Positions 35,293-43,447 of a stretch of 64,000 nt of DNA are shown here, piece after piece. The DNA is from Lachnospiraceae bacterium NC2008 (lineage in GTDB: Bacteria > Bacillota > Clostridia > Lachnospirales > Lachnospiraceae), in NCBI GenBank assembly GCA_000687675.1, contig JHWS01000010.1, forward strand, positions 17,133-81,132, written 5' to 3'. The translations under genes and the position numbers were made by a program. How positions within the stretch are numbered: position 1 is the first letter of the stretch; every line of letters begins with the position of its first letter. The notes beneath the pieces were generated by a model, which made no database searches, was not told the origin of the DNA, and saw only the letters and a program-made list of their open reading frames with translations.

Positions 35293-35377
35293 TTGCTACT
35301 ATAATGGCAAATATTGAAGAAAATCATATAAAATGCTATTATAATAACAATAGTATTTTGGGAATTGGTATATTATT

Positions 35378-35653
35378 ATGGATTTTATTCTTGAAACACC
35401 TTCCGACATAGCATTGAAGATTGCCAGAAGAATTAAAAATATAAGAAAAAGGCGAAAAATAACACAAAAACAAATGGCAACAAGATGCAACGTAAGTTAT
35501 GCCTCGTACAGAAAATTCGAAGAAACAGGAATGATAGCATTTGTTTCTCTTATAAAAGTTGTTATGGAACTTGGTCTTATAAACGAAATTAATGATTTAT
35601 TTACTCAGCCAGTTTATCTAAGTATTGAAGAGGTAATCAATGACAGAAAATAA
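35378..35653 (+). CDS. hipB: HipB-like XRE-family antitoxin
   Basis: A 91-residue helix-turn-helix protein: ALKIARRIKNIRKRRKITQKQMATRCNVSYASYRKFEETGMIAFVSLIKVVMELG is a canonical XRE/Cro HTH. It overlaps the following HipA gene by 14 bases, the usual antitoxin-before-toxin order of HipBA modules. It should bind the promoter and neutralise HipA. The ATG is preceded by TTGGGAATTGGTATATTATT with only a weak ribosome site. Upstream, the partly palindromic CTATTATAATAACAATAG could be its operator. Confidence 0.88.
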   Translation: MDFILETPSDIALKIARRIKNIRKRRKITQKQMATRCNVSYASYRKFEETGMIAFVSLIKVVMELGLINEINDLFTQPVYLSIEEVINDRK

Positions 35654-36839
35654 ATTAGATGTTTATTATCATAATAGACATGTAGGTACCTTAGCTGAGA
35701 TGCCTGACAAAAGAGTAGCTTTTCAATACGCTCAGTCATGGTTGAATGAAGGCTTTCCTATAAGTCCCTTTTCTCTCCCTTTAAAGAATGAAGTTTTTAT
35801 TCCAAAAGAAGGCTCAAGAGATAAATTTTTAGGACTATTTGGAGTTTTTGCGGACAGTCTACCAGATAGCTGGGGTAGTCTTCTTCTTGATAAGTATTTA
35901 ATGTCTATAGGAATAAAAAAAGAGTCTGTTTCAACACTAGACAGATTGGCATATATAGGTGAATCTGGTATGGGTGCTCTGGAATACAGACCTTGTAAGA
36001 AGTCAGATTATTCAATTGATATTTCAGGAATCGATTATGACATGATAGCTTCAGAGTGTGAAAAAATATTAACTTCAAAACCTTCAGATCAGCTTGATAT
36101 GCTTTATAATCTTGCAGGCTCTAGCGGTGGAACAAGACCTAAAGTTCTTCTTTCGGAGAATGGTAAAGAATGGATTGTAAAGTTTCCTGCAAGTAATGAT
36201 CCTTCCATATGCGGAAAAAGAGAATATGATTATTCTTTATGTGCTAAAAAATGTGGTATAAACATGACTGAAACTGGTTTAATTAAGTCTACTGTATGTG
36301 AAGGTTATTTTAAAACAGAGCGATTTGATAGAATTGTTAATCATAAGAAATTTGTGATTACTTTTTCAGGACTACTTGAGACTGATTATAGAGCTCCGTC
36401 CTGTGATTATGATACTTTTATGAAAGCAATCAGGGTTCTAACGAGGGACAATAAAGAGGATGTGATGCAAATGTTTAAGATTATGTGTTTTAACGTCCTG
36501 ACCCACAACCTTGATGATCATACAAAGAATTTTTCTTTTGTTTATGATGATGAAAGACAGTGGAGGCTTGCCCCGGCATATGATATTACATATAGCGATA
36601 CTTATTGGGGAGAACATACTACTTCTGTTAATGGAAAAGGAAAAGATATTACTGACGCTGATTTAATAAAAGTTGGTACTAATGCTGGCCTATCACAAAA
36701 AAAGTGCTCTGAACTATTAGATGAAATCAAAGAAAACATCAAAGATCTGGATATCTATCTAAACCACAAGCCTAAAAGGAAAAGTGGAAAAGTAAAACCT
36801 ACTGACAGGATGTCGGAATTATCAGCAAAAGAAGAATAA
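35640..36839 (+). CDS. hipA: HipA-like serine/threonine kinase toxin
   Basis: A 399-residue HipA-family kinase. The N-terminal subdomain (VYYHNRHVGTLAEM, LPDSWGSLLLDKYL) is followed by the Gly-rich ATP loop GSSGGTRPK (about 159-167), the lysine in EWIVKFP, FKTERFDR, the catalytic loop NVLTHNLDDHTKNFSF (about 289) and the metal-binding aspartate in LAPAYDI. HipA kinases phosphorylate glutamyl-tRNA synthetase or other targets and induce persistence. All kinase motifs are intact. The C-terminal tail is basic (HKPKRKSGKVKPTDR). The A-rich codon use differs from the neighbouring genes, consistent with acquisition by transfer. Confidence 0.9.
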   Translation: MTENKLDVYYHNRHVGTLAEMPDKRVAFQYAQSWLNEGFPISPFSLPLKNEVFIPKEGSRDKFLGLFGVFADSLPDSWGSLLLDKYLMSIGIKKESVSTLDRLAYIGESGMGALEYRPCKKSDYSIDISGIDYDMIASECEKILTSKPSDQLDMLYNLAGSSGGTRPKVLLSENGKEWIVKFPASNDPSICGKREYDYSLCAKKCGINMTETGLIKSTVCEGYFKTERFDRIVNHKKFVITFSGLLETDYRAPSCDYDTFMKAIRVLTRDNKEDVMQMFKIMCFNVLTHNLDDHTKNFSFVYDDERQWRLAPAYDITYSDTYWGEHTTSVNGKGKDITDADLIKVGTNAGLSQKKCSELLDEIKENIKDLDIYLNHKPKRKSGKVKPTDRMSELSAKEE

Positions 36840-36896
36840 GCAAAAGCACAAGAGAATGGCAAACTCTTGAGATCATCTTCCATATCAAACCTCTTG

Positions 36897-36918
36897 TTAT
36901 TTGACGCCCGTCAAATAA
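36897..36918. promoter_or_regulatory. perfect palindrome after hipA (terminator or operator)
   Basis: TTATTTGAC-GCCC-GTCAAATAA; as DNA it is a 10-base-arm palindrome with a 2-base centre. AGAATATTTTT follows, so it may be the hipA terminator. It is also 29 bases upstream of a sigma-28-type promoter. Confidence 0.55.
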
Positions 36919-36946
36919 AGAATATTTTTCCCCGCCTCATTTTCCC

Positions 36947-36974
36947 TAAAGAAAAGCCCCTGATTATCCGAAAT
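36947..36974 (+). promoter_or_regulatory. sigma-28 (SigD/FliA)-type promoter
   Basis: TAAA (36947-36950), 16-base spacer, TCCGAAAT (36967-36974), close to the flagellar consensus TAAA-N15/16-GCCGATAT. It precedes the 1054-residue gene of the flagellin locus. A sigma-A-like TATAAT overlaps at 36974-36979. Confidence 0.65.
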
Positions 36975-37029
36975 ATAATACAGTTACACGGGGTTACCAT
37001 GCGCTGAAACCGCAGAAAGGCGCATCAAT

Positions 37030-40000
37030 ATGGAGAAAAGAATGGATATAAAGCTTAACGAATTACAGAAGAATATAGATAAGGCTAGTCAGGGAGCCGG
37101 ACAAGGTGCAAATGCCTATGGAGCAAAGCTGCAGGGCTATGGTTCAAATGGCAATGCAATATATGGCGGAGCAGTAAAGGCAGCAGGTAAATCTGCGGCA
37201 GCAGAGTTTGTTCCTGATAAGACAGGAAAAGCTAAATTTGCTGATAATACCTACAAACCGGCAGATGCTATAGATGAAATCAAAAACAAGGCATCCGGTA
37301 TAGATATTAAAAATCAGACCGATTATATGACTCTTATGGCTTCAACTGTATCTGACAAGGATATGAAGAGCCTTATGGATGGTGACTATAAGTTTGGTGA
37401 TATGAAGCCGGATGAGATTGTTACCATAGTCGACAGAATCAAGACTACTATGGCAAAAGCAGGTGTAGTAGTTGAAGGATATAACAGCGATCTTGATGCT
37501 GATATGTTAAAAGAGATAACGGGAAGCTCTGCTCTAGCAGAAAGCTTTTCAAAATATGATGTTCCTGTTACAAAGGAAAATATAGAAGAAGCAAAAGAAG
37601 CGATAGCGGAAGCTGAAAGTCTGGAGAGGCCTTCTGAAGATGCGATTGCCTATATGGTGGACAATGACCTTGGCCCTACTATAGGTAATTACTACAAGGC
37701 TATCCATTCCGGTACCCTGACAACAAGGGGCTCTTCTAACCAGCATACAGGCAAAGAAGCAGGTAATATCTCTCATTTTTCAAATGAAGAATACTCCCAG
37801 CTTAAGAAACAGATAGAAGAAGTAATAGAGTCATCTGGCTATGAGGTTAATGAAGAAACTGAAAAAGATGCATTTTCTATGATAGAAAGAGGACTTTTGT
37901 TTACTGAGGAAACTTTTGATGCTTATGAAAAGATTAAGAGTGTAGCATTTCCTATAAATGCGAATGTGGCGGCAGATATGGTAGCCCGGGGCATCAAAGA
38001 AGGTCTTGGAGCAAAAGGGGCAGACCTGTCAACAGATAAGACCTTATTAGAACAGGCAGAAGAATTAGTTAATAAAGTAAACCAAATCAGCGATGAAGCG
38101 GTAGATGCTGTAATACAAAAGGGTAAGACAGTAAATATAAGAAACCTTTCTTATGAGACAAGACAGATTATTCTTAGTTCCAACTCTATTAATATAGAAG
38201 AAACTCTTAAGGGACAGAACTTAGCTGCTTCGAAAGCTACGGAGCAGGTTGCCCAAACTGAGCCGGGGGCAGTTTATGGCAACAACCAGTCATCCTACTC
38301 CCTTCTTCAGGAAGCTCGCCTATCTATGACAGTATCTTCAACCTATTTCTTATTAAAGAATGGTATAAATCCTGAGGTTACAGACTTGTCCCTTCTTGTA
38401 GATCAGCTTAAAGAAGCTGAGAACCTTCAGTTCGAGGCAGTATTTGGCAGGGATAAGTCAGAGGCACTTATAGACCTTTACGACGAAACTCAGGATAAGT
38501 TAGAGGAAATCAAAACTCTGCCTCTTGCAACTCTAGGTCTGGTATCAGTTAGAAGCAGCTACAACTTAAATGTAGTTTATAGCGAAGGTATAAACCTTAG
38601 AGCTGCTTATGAAAGTGCCGGCGAGAAGTACGAGCCACTTATGACAGAGGTAAGAGCAGACCTTGGAGATTCTATTAAGAAGGCATTTGCAAATGTAGAT
38701 GACATACTTAAAGAGATGGACCAGGAACTTAGCCAGGACAATGAGCGCGCAGTTCGCATCCTGGGCTACAACAATATGGAAATTACCGACGAAAATATAG
38801 ATAAGGTAAAGAAGGCCTACAGTCATGTGAAGAACATAATCGACATGATGACTCCTGGCAGGGTTCTAGACCTTATAAGAAGTGGGGCAAATCCACTAGA
38901 AATGTCTATGGAAGAACTTGAGGCAAAGCTTGGGGAAGACCCTGATCCAGCCGGTGAGGCAGAAAGATACAGCCACTTCCTATACAGGATGGAGCAGTCC
39001 CACAGCATCACAGAGGAGGAGAAGGAGTCCTACATGGGTATCTACCGTATGATAACCCAGACACTTAAGGACGACGGGGCAGCAGTAGGAACACTGATTA
39101 ATACCCAGGGTGAAATCAACTTTAAGAATCTTCTTAGCGCTGTAAGAACCAGAAGAAATAAGGGTATGGACCTTAAGATAGATGATAACTTCGGCTATAT
39201 TGATAAGCTTGTAAGCAAGGGCCAGACTATTGACCAGCAGATTGCAAAGGCATATATGATAAATGCCAGCCAGGATGCAGCCGAAGATCCAGAAAGCTAT
39301 AAGCAGCTTCAAAGAGCGGCTAAGACTCCAGAAGAGATAGTTACACTTCTTGAGAATACAGGAATAGAGCCAACTGTAGATAATCTTGTGTCAACAGATG
39401 CTTTACTTAAGAATAGTGAGAATATATTTCAGACAATGAGGGAATTGTCAGACAAATCCACAAAAAAGGCCCAGAATGTGGATAAAAATGTGGATAACTA
39501 CAGAGGAATTGGTGGAGAAATTATATCAAATCCTGTGGAGTTTGAAACTGAGATTGATAGCCTTATAGCTGAGGTTACAGATAAGTTTGAAGGTAAAGAG
39601 GAAGTAAGTCAGGCATTTGGCAAGATGGCGGAAGCTACAGAGAAGATGCTTTCTGACCTTAAAGAAGGGGCAGATAATTCCATCGACGTAAGAAGCATCG
39701 CTGCTTCATATAAGCAGGTAAATGTAGTAAGAGCTCTGGCAAACAATGACTTTTATCAGGTTCCGGTGAAGGTTGGAGAAGAATATACCAGCGTGTCAGT
39801 AAGAATCATCAAAGGCCAGGAAGATGACAAGGGCCAGGTAAGTATATATATGGACCATGCAGAGTATGGTGAGATTACGGCAAGGTTTTCTGCAAGCCAG
39901 GACAAAGGTCTTGAGGGTATGATAGTCTGCGGAGACCAGGATGGTTTAGCAAAACTTAAGGGTAAATCGGAAGCATTTGACCAGAAAATGGACTTTATAG

Positions 40001-40194
40001 AAGGAAATAAAAATATTATTTTCGCAAAATCGGCTGTAAGCCTTAAGCATTTTCTAACAAATACCGATAAAGAATATAGAAACATTTCGAATGGACTCGG
40101 AAATAAAGATGGTAATGATGGCAAGGATGCTATTTCCACAAGAAATCTTTACAGAGTGGCTAAGGAGTTTATTAAGACTTTCATAGCTGCCTGA
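37030..40194 (+). CDS. 1054-residue flagellar-locus protein with FliK-like C-terminus
   Basis: A long, mostly helical protein without signal peptide or membrane helix. The N-terminus (residues 1-100) is Gly/Ala/Asn-rich. The central 700 residues contain repeated helical units with a recurring 'TVDNLV/ITDENIDKVKKA/VTKENIEEAKEAI' pattern. Near the end (about 905-985), NDFYQVPVKVGEEYTSVSVRIIKG...GQVSIYMDHAEYGEITARFS resembles the shape of the FliK hook-length-control C-terminal domain. It may belong to the Lachnospiraceae DUF6240 group, but I am unsure. It has a sigma-28-type promoter and is followed by flagellin and FliS, so a role in late flagellar assembly is likely. Confidence 0.7.
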   Translation: MEKRMDIKLNELQKNIDKASQGAGQGANAYGAKLQGYGSNGNAIYGGAVKAAGKSAAAEFVPDKTGKAKFADNTYKPADAIDEIKNKASGIDIKNQTDYMTLMASTVSDKDMKSLMDGDYKFGDMKPDEIVTIVDRIKTTMAKAGVVVEGYNSDLDADMLKEITGSSALAESFSKYDVPVTKENIEEAKEAIAEAESLERPSEDAIAYMVDNDLGPTIGNYYKAIHSGTLTTRGSSNQHTGKEAGNISHFSNEEYSQLKKQIEEVIESSGYEVNEETEKDAFSMIERGLLFTEETFDAYEKIKSVAFPINANVAADMVARGIKEGLGAKGADLSTDKTLLEQAEELVNKVNQISDEAVDAVIQKGKTVNIRNLSYETRQIILSSNSINIEETLKGQNLAASKATEQVAQTEPGAVYGNNQSSYSLLQEARLSMTVSSTYFLLKNGINPEVTDLSLLVDQLKEAENLQFEAVFGRDKSEALIDLYDETQDKLEEIKTLPLATLGLVSVRSSYNLNVVYSEGINLRAAYESAGEKYEPLMTEVRADLGDSIKKAFANVDDILKEMDQELSQDNERAVRILGYNNMEITDENIDKVKKAYSHVKNIIDMMTPGRVLDLIRSGANPLEMSMEELEAKLGEDPDPAGEAERYSHFLYRMEQSHSITEEEKESYMGIYRMITQTLKDDGAAVGTLINTQGEINFKNLLSAVRTRRNKGMDLKIDDNFGYIDKLVSKGQTIDQQIAKAYMINASQDAAEDPESYKQLQRAAKTPEEIVTLLENTGIEPTVDNLVSTDALLKNSENIFQTMRELSDKSTKKAQNVDKNVDNYRGIGGEIISNPVEFETEIDSLIAEVTDKFEGKEEVSQAFGKMAEATEKMLSDLKEGADNSIDVRSIAASYKQVNVVRALANNDFYQVPVKVGEEYTSVSVRIIKGQEDDKGQVSIYMDHAEYGEITARFSASQDKGLEGMIVCGDQDGLAKLKGKSEAFDQKMDFIEGNKNIIFAKSAVSLKHFLTNTDKEYRNISNGLGNKDGNDGKDAISTRNLYRVAKEFIKTFIAA
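40044..40070 (+). promoter_or_regulatory. sigma-28-type promoter for flagellin, inside the upstream gene
   Basis: TAAG (40044-40047), 15-base spacer, ACCGATAA (40063-40070): 3 of 4 and 7 of 8 matches to TAAA-N15-GCCGATAA. The flagellin ATG is 184 bases downstream. Confidence 0.6.
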
Positions 40195-40254
40195 TAGACT
40201 GGTGATGCCTTGGGAGGGCTATGGCTCTGCAAAGAAGGCAGGAAAGGATAGCAT

Positions 40255-41376
40255 ATGAGAATAAATTACAACGAGTCGGCAATATTATCTAATGCGTGCG
40301 TCAACAGAGCAGACAGCGCTCTTTCACTTTCTATAGAGAAGTTATCTTCAGGATACAAGATCAATCATGCCAGGGACAACCCAGCAGGTCTTGCCATCTC
40401 TCACAGAATGAATTCCCAGATTAGAGGACTTAGCCAGGCTAAGGACAATACTAATGACGGTATCTCAGTAGTTGAAACTGCTGACGGTGCTATGGAAGAG
40501 ATCACAAGTATCATCCAGAGAATGAACCAGCTTGCAATTCAGGCAGGTACTGATTCTACACTTGATGCGGACCGCGAGCTTCTCAACGACGAGATTCAGC
40601 AGCTTAAGAAGGAAATCACACGTATATCTACAGATACACAGTTCAACGGTCAGACACTTCTTGATGGGACATTTGACCTTAAGGGTTATACAACGGATCT
40701 TAATACCAAGGTTGAGTACTATTCAGATGAGGTTAAGACCGGTAAGTATGAAATTGACACAACAGGCCTGCTAAAACCCGATGGCTCAGTTGATATTTCA
40801 AAGATTCAAAGCAAAGAAGGCTTCAAGAACCTTCACAATATATCTGCTGAAGGTAAGCAAATATTTGATGATAATGGCAACTTACAGGAAACACAGGTTA
40901 CTATCAAGGCTGATGGAAACTTTGAGATGACTCTCTCTTACACAGCAGAGAATTCAAAAGTTGAGCTTGATATAACAGGAATCGGCGCTATGAAGATTCA
41001 ATCAGGCGTAAATGAAGGCCAGGAAATCGAAGTAAGAATATCAACAATCTCACTTAAGAAGATGGGACTTGAGAAGCTTGATATAAGCACATTCGAAGGA
41101 GCACAGAAGGGTATCGCTATGGTTAAGGAAGCTCTTAACTATGTCAATGATGCCAGATCAAGACTTGGTGCATATCAGAACCGTATGGAGCACAACATCT
41201 CTAACGTAGATGTAACCAGCGAGAACATGACATCTTCATATTCAAGAATCATGGACGTAGATATGGCTGAGGAGATGACAGAGTACTCAAGCCAGCAGGT
41301 TATCCTCCAGTCAAGTATCTCTATGCTTTCACAGGCTAATCAGAAGCCAGAGCAGATACTTCAGCTTTTACAGTAA
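40255..41376 (+). CDS. fliC: flagellin
   Basis: A 373-residue filament protein. The conserved N-terminal D0/D1 region is clear (LSLSIEKLSSGYKINHARDNPAGLAISHRMNSQIRGLSQAKDNTNDGISVVETADGAMEEI), as is the C-terminal one (LGAYQNRMEHNISNVDVTSENMTSSYSRIMDVDMAEEMTEYSSQQVILQSSISMLSQANQKPEQILQLLQ). The variable centre is short (about 140-270). The C-terminal ANQKPEQ..LLQ ending favours flagellin over the hook-associated protein FlgL. The ATG follows GGAAAGGATAGCAT. It is exported by the flagellar type III apparatus with FliS, encoded next, as chaperone. The surface-glycan cluster downstream could serve it, as flagellins are often glycosylated. Confidence 0.94.
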   Translation: MRINYNESAILSNACVNRADSALSLSIEKLSSGYKINHARDNPAGLAISHRMNSQIRGLSQAKDNTNDGISVVETADGAMEEITSIIQRMNQLAIQAGTDSTLDADRELLNDEIQQLKKEITRISTDTQFNGQTLLDGTFDLKGYTTDLNTKVEYYSDEVKTGKYEIDTTGLLKPDGSVDISKIQSKEGFKNLHNISAEGKQIFDDNGNLQETQVTIKADGNFEMTLSYTAENSKVELDITGIGAMKIQSGVNEGQEIEVRISTISLKKMGLEKLDISTFEGAQKGIAMVKEALNYVNDARSRLGAYQNRMEHNISNVDVTSENMTSSYSRIMDVDMAEEMTEYSSQQVILQSSISMLSQANQKPEQILQLLQ

Positions 41377-41431
41377 ATAGAAGCCGGCCAAAGGCTTCGG
41401 GTGGTAGTTCTATGGGGCCTGGGCTATAGTT

Positions 41432-41464
41432 AATAAGGACCGATATATCGGCCCTTATTTTGCA
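41432..41464 (+). terminator. terminator after flagellin
   Basis: AATAAGG-A-CCGAT / ATCGG-C-CCTTATT, then TTTGC. One internal mismatch. Confidence 0.75.
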
Positions 41465-41503
41465 TTATATTCATGATATTAATAGAAGAAAGAGGATATA
41501 GTT

Positions 41504-41977
41504 ATGACAGATGAGCTTAAGCAGCAGTTTACAAGACGTATTACCAATGCTAATAAGAGTGAGCTTATAGTAATACTCTGCGATATGTTTGATATATATG
41601 TAAGCGATGCCAAGACAGCTATAGAAGATGGCGACCAGACAGGCTTCAAGAACAATATACGCTACGCAAGAGCTGTGTTATCTGAGCTTATTGATTCCCT
41701 TAACTTAGAATATGAACTTGCCAGAAATATCTACAGCCTGTACAGGTTTGTAGAAAGATATCTTATCAAGGCCGATATCAAGCTGGATAAAACCTACCTT
41801 ATCCCTTGCCTTAATATCATGCGTAAGATGAATGAAAGCTATGAAAAGATAGCGAAGATAGATCCAAGCGGCCCTGTTATGAAGAACACAGAGGAAGTCT
41901 ACGCCGGCATGACCTACGGAAGAACTGATCTCAATGAGAATATGAATACAGCATATAATAGGGGATATTGGGCATAG
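41504..41977 (+). CDS. fliS: flagellin chaperone FliS family protein
   Basis: A 157-residue protein resembling FliS, a four-helix cytosolic chaperone that binds the flagellin C-terminus and prevents early polymerisation. Family-like stretches are MTDELKQQFTRRITNANKSELIVILCDMFDIYVSDAKTAIEDGDQTGFKNNIRYARAVLSELIDSLNLEYELARNIYSLYRFVERYLIKADI. The last 35 residues are an extension beyond the usual FliS length (about 130). The start follows AGAAAGAGGATATAGTT. Its place right after flagellin supports the call. No fliD is visible in the window. Confidence 0.85.
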   Translation: MTDELKQQFTRRITNANKSELIVILCDMFDIYVSDAKTAIEDGDQTGFKNNIRYARAVLSELIDSLNLEYELARNIYSLYRFVERYLIKADIKLDKTYLIPCLNIMRKMNESYEKIAKIDPSGPVMKNTEEVYAGMTYGRTDLNENMNTAYNRGYWA

Positions 41978-42070
41978 GGAAAAATGCCCCATAGGGTATT
42001 GCTAGCATATAGATATACATGATAAAATTAACTTAATTAAACTACTTTGCAGGAAAGGTGGGAGAGTATA

Positions 42071-42577
42071 GTGCCATCATCATATATAAAGGGATATTCT
42101 GATAAAAAAGCATCTGAATTTATAAAGAATAATTATGATCAGTTTAGCTTGCGTGTTCCAAAAGGAGACAGGGAAAAATATAAAAAATTAGCTGATAGCC
42201 AGGGGAAGAGTTTAAATCAATTAATAATTGAATTGCTTGATACAGAGCATCAACGAATAAATAAAGAACAACAAGTAGAGAGGGTATGGGAGTATGCCAA
42301 AAGATTAAACAATAACGTGGCAACTTTATCAGTAGTAGATAATAATTATAGTTTATTCTCTTTTGGTGATATTAATATGAAATTTAAAACATCACCACAT
42401 TTGATTGAATATTGTCAAATTATTCGATGGGATAAATCTGGATATATAGATTGTACCTGTAAAGTATCTACTTCAAAGGAGATAATAGAGGATACAATTG
42501 ATATTGCTTTTATTGCTAAAAGATTACATGTTCCGTTGAAGGCATTTAACGATATTGAGGAGGTATTAATAGTATGA
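42071..42577 (+). CDS. ribbon-helix-helix domain protein, possible antitoxin
   Basis: A 168-residue protein. I use the GTG start at 42071 because GGTGGGAGAG lies just upstream; an in-frame TTG at 42047 lacks a ribosome site. Residues about 25-60 fit the Arc/CopG ribbon-helix-helix or HicB-like antitoxin C-domain (FSLRVPKGDREKYKKLADSQGKSLNQLIIELLD). The C-terminal 90 residues are not recognised. It overlaps the next small gene by four bases (ATGA), and that gene overlaps a DUF4160 gene, giving a compact three-gene module. The A-rich base use is unlike the flagellar genes upstream. Confidence 0.72.
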   Translation: MPSSYIKGYSDKKASEFIKNNYDQFSLRVPKGDREKYKKLADSQGKSLNQLIIELLDTEHQRINKEQQVERVWEYAKRLNNNVATLSVVDNNYSLFSFGDINMKFKTSPHLIEYCQIIRWDKSGYIDCTCKVSTSKEIIEDTIDIAFIAKRLHVPLKAFNDIEEVLIV

Positions 42578-42801
42578 CAGTAAAAGAAATTGCAGATCAA
42601 GCGGATATGATTGTAGCCGGTTATGCATATAAAATAAAAAAGGGTTACATAGAGGTAATAGATTTATCAGATATAAAGCGTGTTGCTACTATACAAAATA
42701 ATATCATTGCAGAATCATTAATGTCAGATGAAGAAGACAGTATAATATTGGACTATTATATGCGAAATAAGGATTTATTGGAGGAATCGGTATATGCCTA
42801 A
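42574..42801 (+). CDS. 75-residue protein of unknown function in the DUF4160 module
   Basis: A short acidic protein, MTVKEIADQADMIVAGYAYKIKKGYIEVIDLSDIKRVATIQ..., that overlaps the upstream RHH gene by ATGA and the downstream DUF4160 gene by eight bases. Translation is probably coupled through all three. It shows no membrane segment. I do not recognise the family; its size and place would fit an antitoxin or adaptor. Confidence 0.68.
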   Translation: MTVKEIADQADMIVAGYAYKIKKGYIEVIDLSDIKRVATIQNNIIAESLMSDEEDSIILDYYMRNKDLLEESVYA

Positions 42802-43075
42802 GTACTATCCTTATAAAATCGCAGGATATTATTTGTATTACACTTCACATTGTACGCTAGAATGTATGCATGTTCATGCAAGTGATGAAAAACTTACCGA
42901 GGAAGGATCAGGCAAGTTTTTTGTGAGAAGTGATGGAACCTCTGAACTGGTTAATCGTGGAAGATTAAATGAAAGAGAGATTCGTGAAATCCAGGTATTT
43001 ATAAAAAATAATCATAAAGAAATGTATGCTACCTGGAGAATTATGAGTACAAATGGATATTATGGCGACATATAG
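42794..43075 (+). CDS. DUF4160-family protein, possible toxin
   Basis: A 93-residue protein with the DUF4160 hallmark: MPKYYPYKIAGYYLYYTSHCTLECMHVHASDEKLTEEGSGKFFVRSDGTSELVNRGRLNEREIREIQVFIKNNHKEMYATW. The typical family opening is MPxI..y.gi.i.fy..eH.P.HiHa, and the E-x-M-H-V-H-A piece matches. DUF4160 genes are commonly paired with small antitoxin-like genes, and toxin activity has been suspected for the family. The start overlaps the 75-residue gene, behind GGAGGAATCGGTAT. A strong terminator follows. Confidence 0.78.
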   Translation: MPKYYPYKIAGYYLYYTSHCTLECMHVHASDEKLTEEGSGKFFVRSDGTSELVNRGRLNEREIREIQVFIKNNHKEMYATWRIMSTNGYYGDI

Positions 43076-43192
43076 ATTGAGGTTAACAGTCTTTCCGGGA
43101 TACTGTGAAAATCACCACAGTATCCCATTTTTTATGTGAAATATGCCAATGAAAAACTTACAAAAACCACTAAACAATCGTTAACCTCAATC
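43075..43192. repeat. 13-bp inverted repeat flanking the module's terminator
   Basis: GATTGAGGTTAAC (43075-43087, overlapping the DUF4160 stop) and GTTAACCTCAATC (43180-43192) are exact inverted copies with 92 bases between them. They could be ends of a small mobile element or a long-range RNA stem. Confidence 0.6.
43097..43134 (+). terminator. terminator after the DUF4160 module
   Basis: GGGATACTGTG / CACAGTATCCC, 8-base loop, then ATTTTTT. Confidence 0.92.
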
Positions 43193-43211
43193 CGATAACA
43201 TATACAATACG

Positions 43212-43304
43212 GTGGCAAACATAAAATGCCTGAAAGGCCCTAGTAATAAGGTCCAGTGGCCAATTTTGGCCTGTATTTAAGTTTGCATAATTTTATGTAA
43301 CCAC
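43212..43304 (+). ncRNA. structured RNA candidate with two alternative closing stems
   Basis: GTGG..ACATAAAAT (43212-43227) pairs with ATTTTATGT..CCAC (43290-43304). Alternatively GCAAAC (43215-43220) pairs with GTTTGC (43281-43286), which excludes part of the first stem. Inside are GCCT-GAA-AGGC and TGGCC-AATTTT-GGCC hairpins. No known riboswitch core was recognised. It lies in the long leader region of the surface-protein genes. Confidence 0.5.
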
Positions 43305-43365
43305 TAAATATATTGGTAAAATATTACAAACAAACTAAATATAGAAAATATCTATAATGGGCAAT

Positions 43366-43395
43366 TTGTATAAAATAAAAGTCAAAATTATACAA
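43366..43395. promoter_or_regulatory. dyad upstream of the surface-gene promoter
   Basis: TTGTATAA (43366-43373) and TTATACAA (43388-43395) are perfect inverted 8-mers, 24 bases upstream of the -35 box: a candidate operator. Confidence 0.45.
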
Positions 43396-43418
43396 AGTGA
43401 CAGTTTTATAAATAATAA

Positions 43419-43447
43419 TTGATTTTGATTTGGTGAGTTTGTATAAT
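43419..43447 (+). promoter_or_regulatory. sigma-A-type promoter of the surface-protein unit
   Basis: TTGATT (43419-43424), 17-base spacer, TATAAT (43442-43447). The leader then holds GGGC..GCCC and a duplicated ribosome-site block (43492-43528). Confidence 0.75.

Noticed and set aside
40255..41376. Hook-associated protein FlgL
   Set aside because: The C-terminus (SMLSQANQKPEQILQLLQ), length and FliS neighbour fit flagellin better.
43212..43304. c-di-GMP-I (GEMM) riboswitch
   Set aside because: GGCAAAC is reminiscent, but the required CGCAAAGCC core and receptor hairpin are absent.
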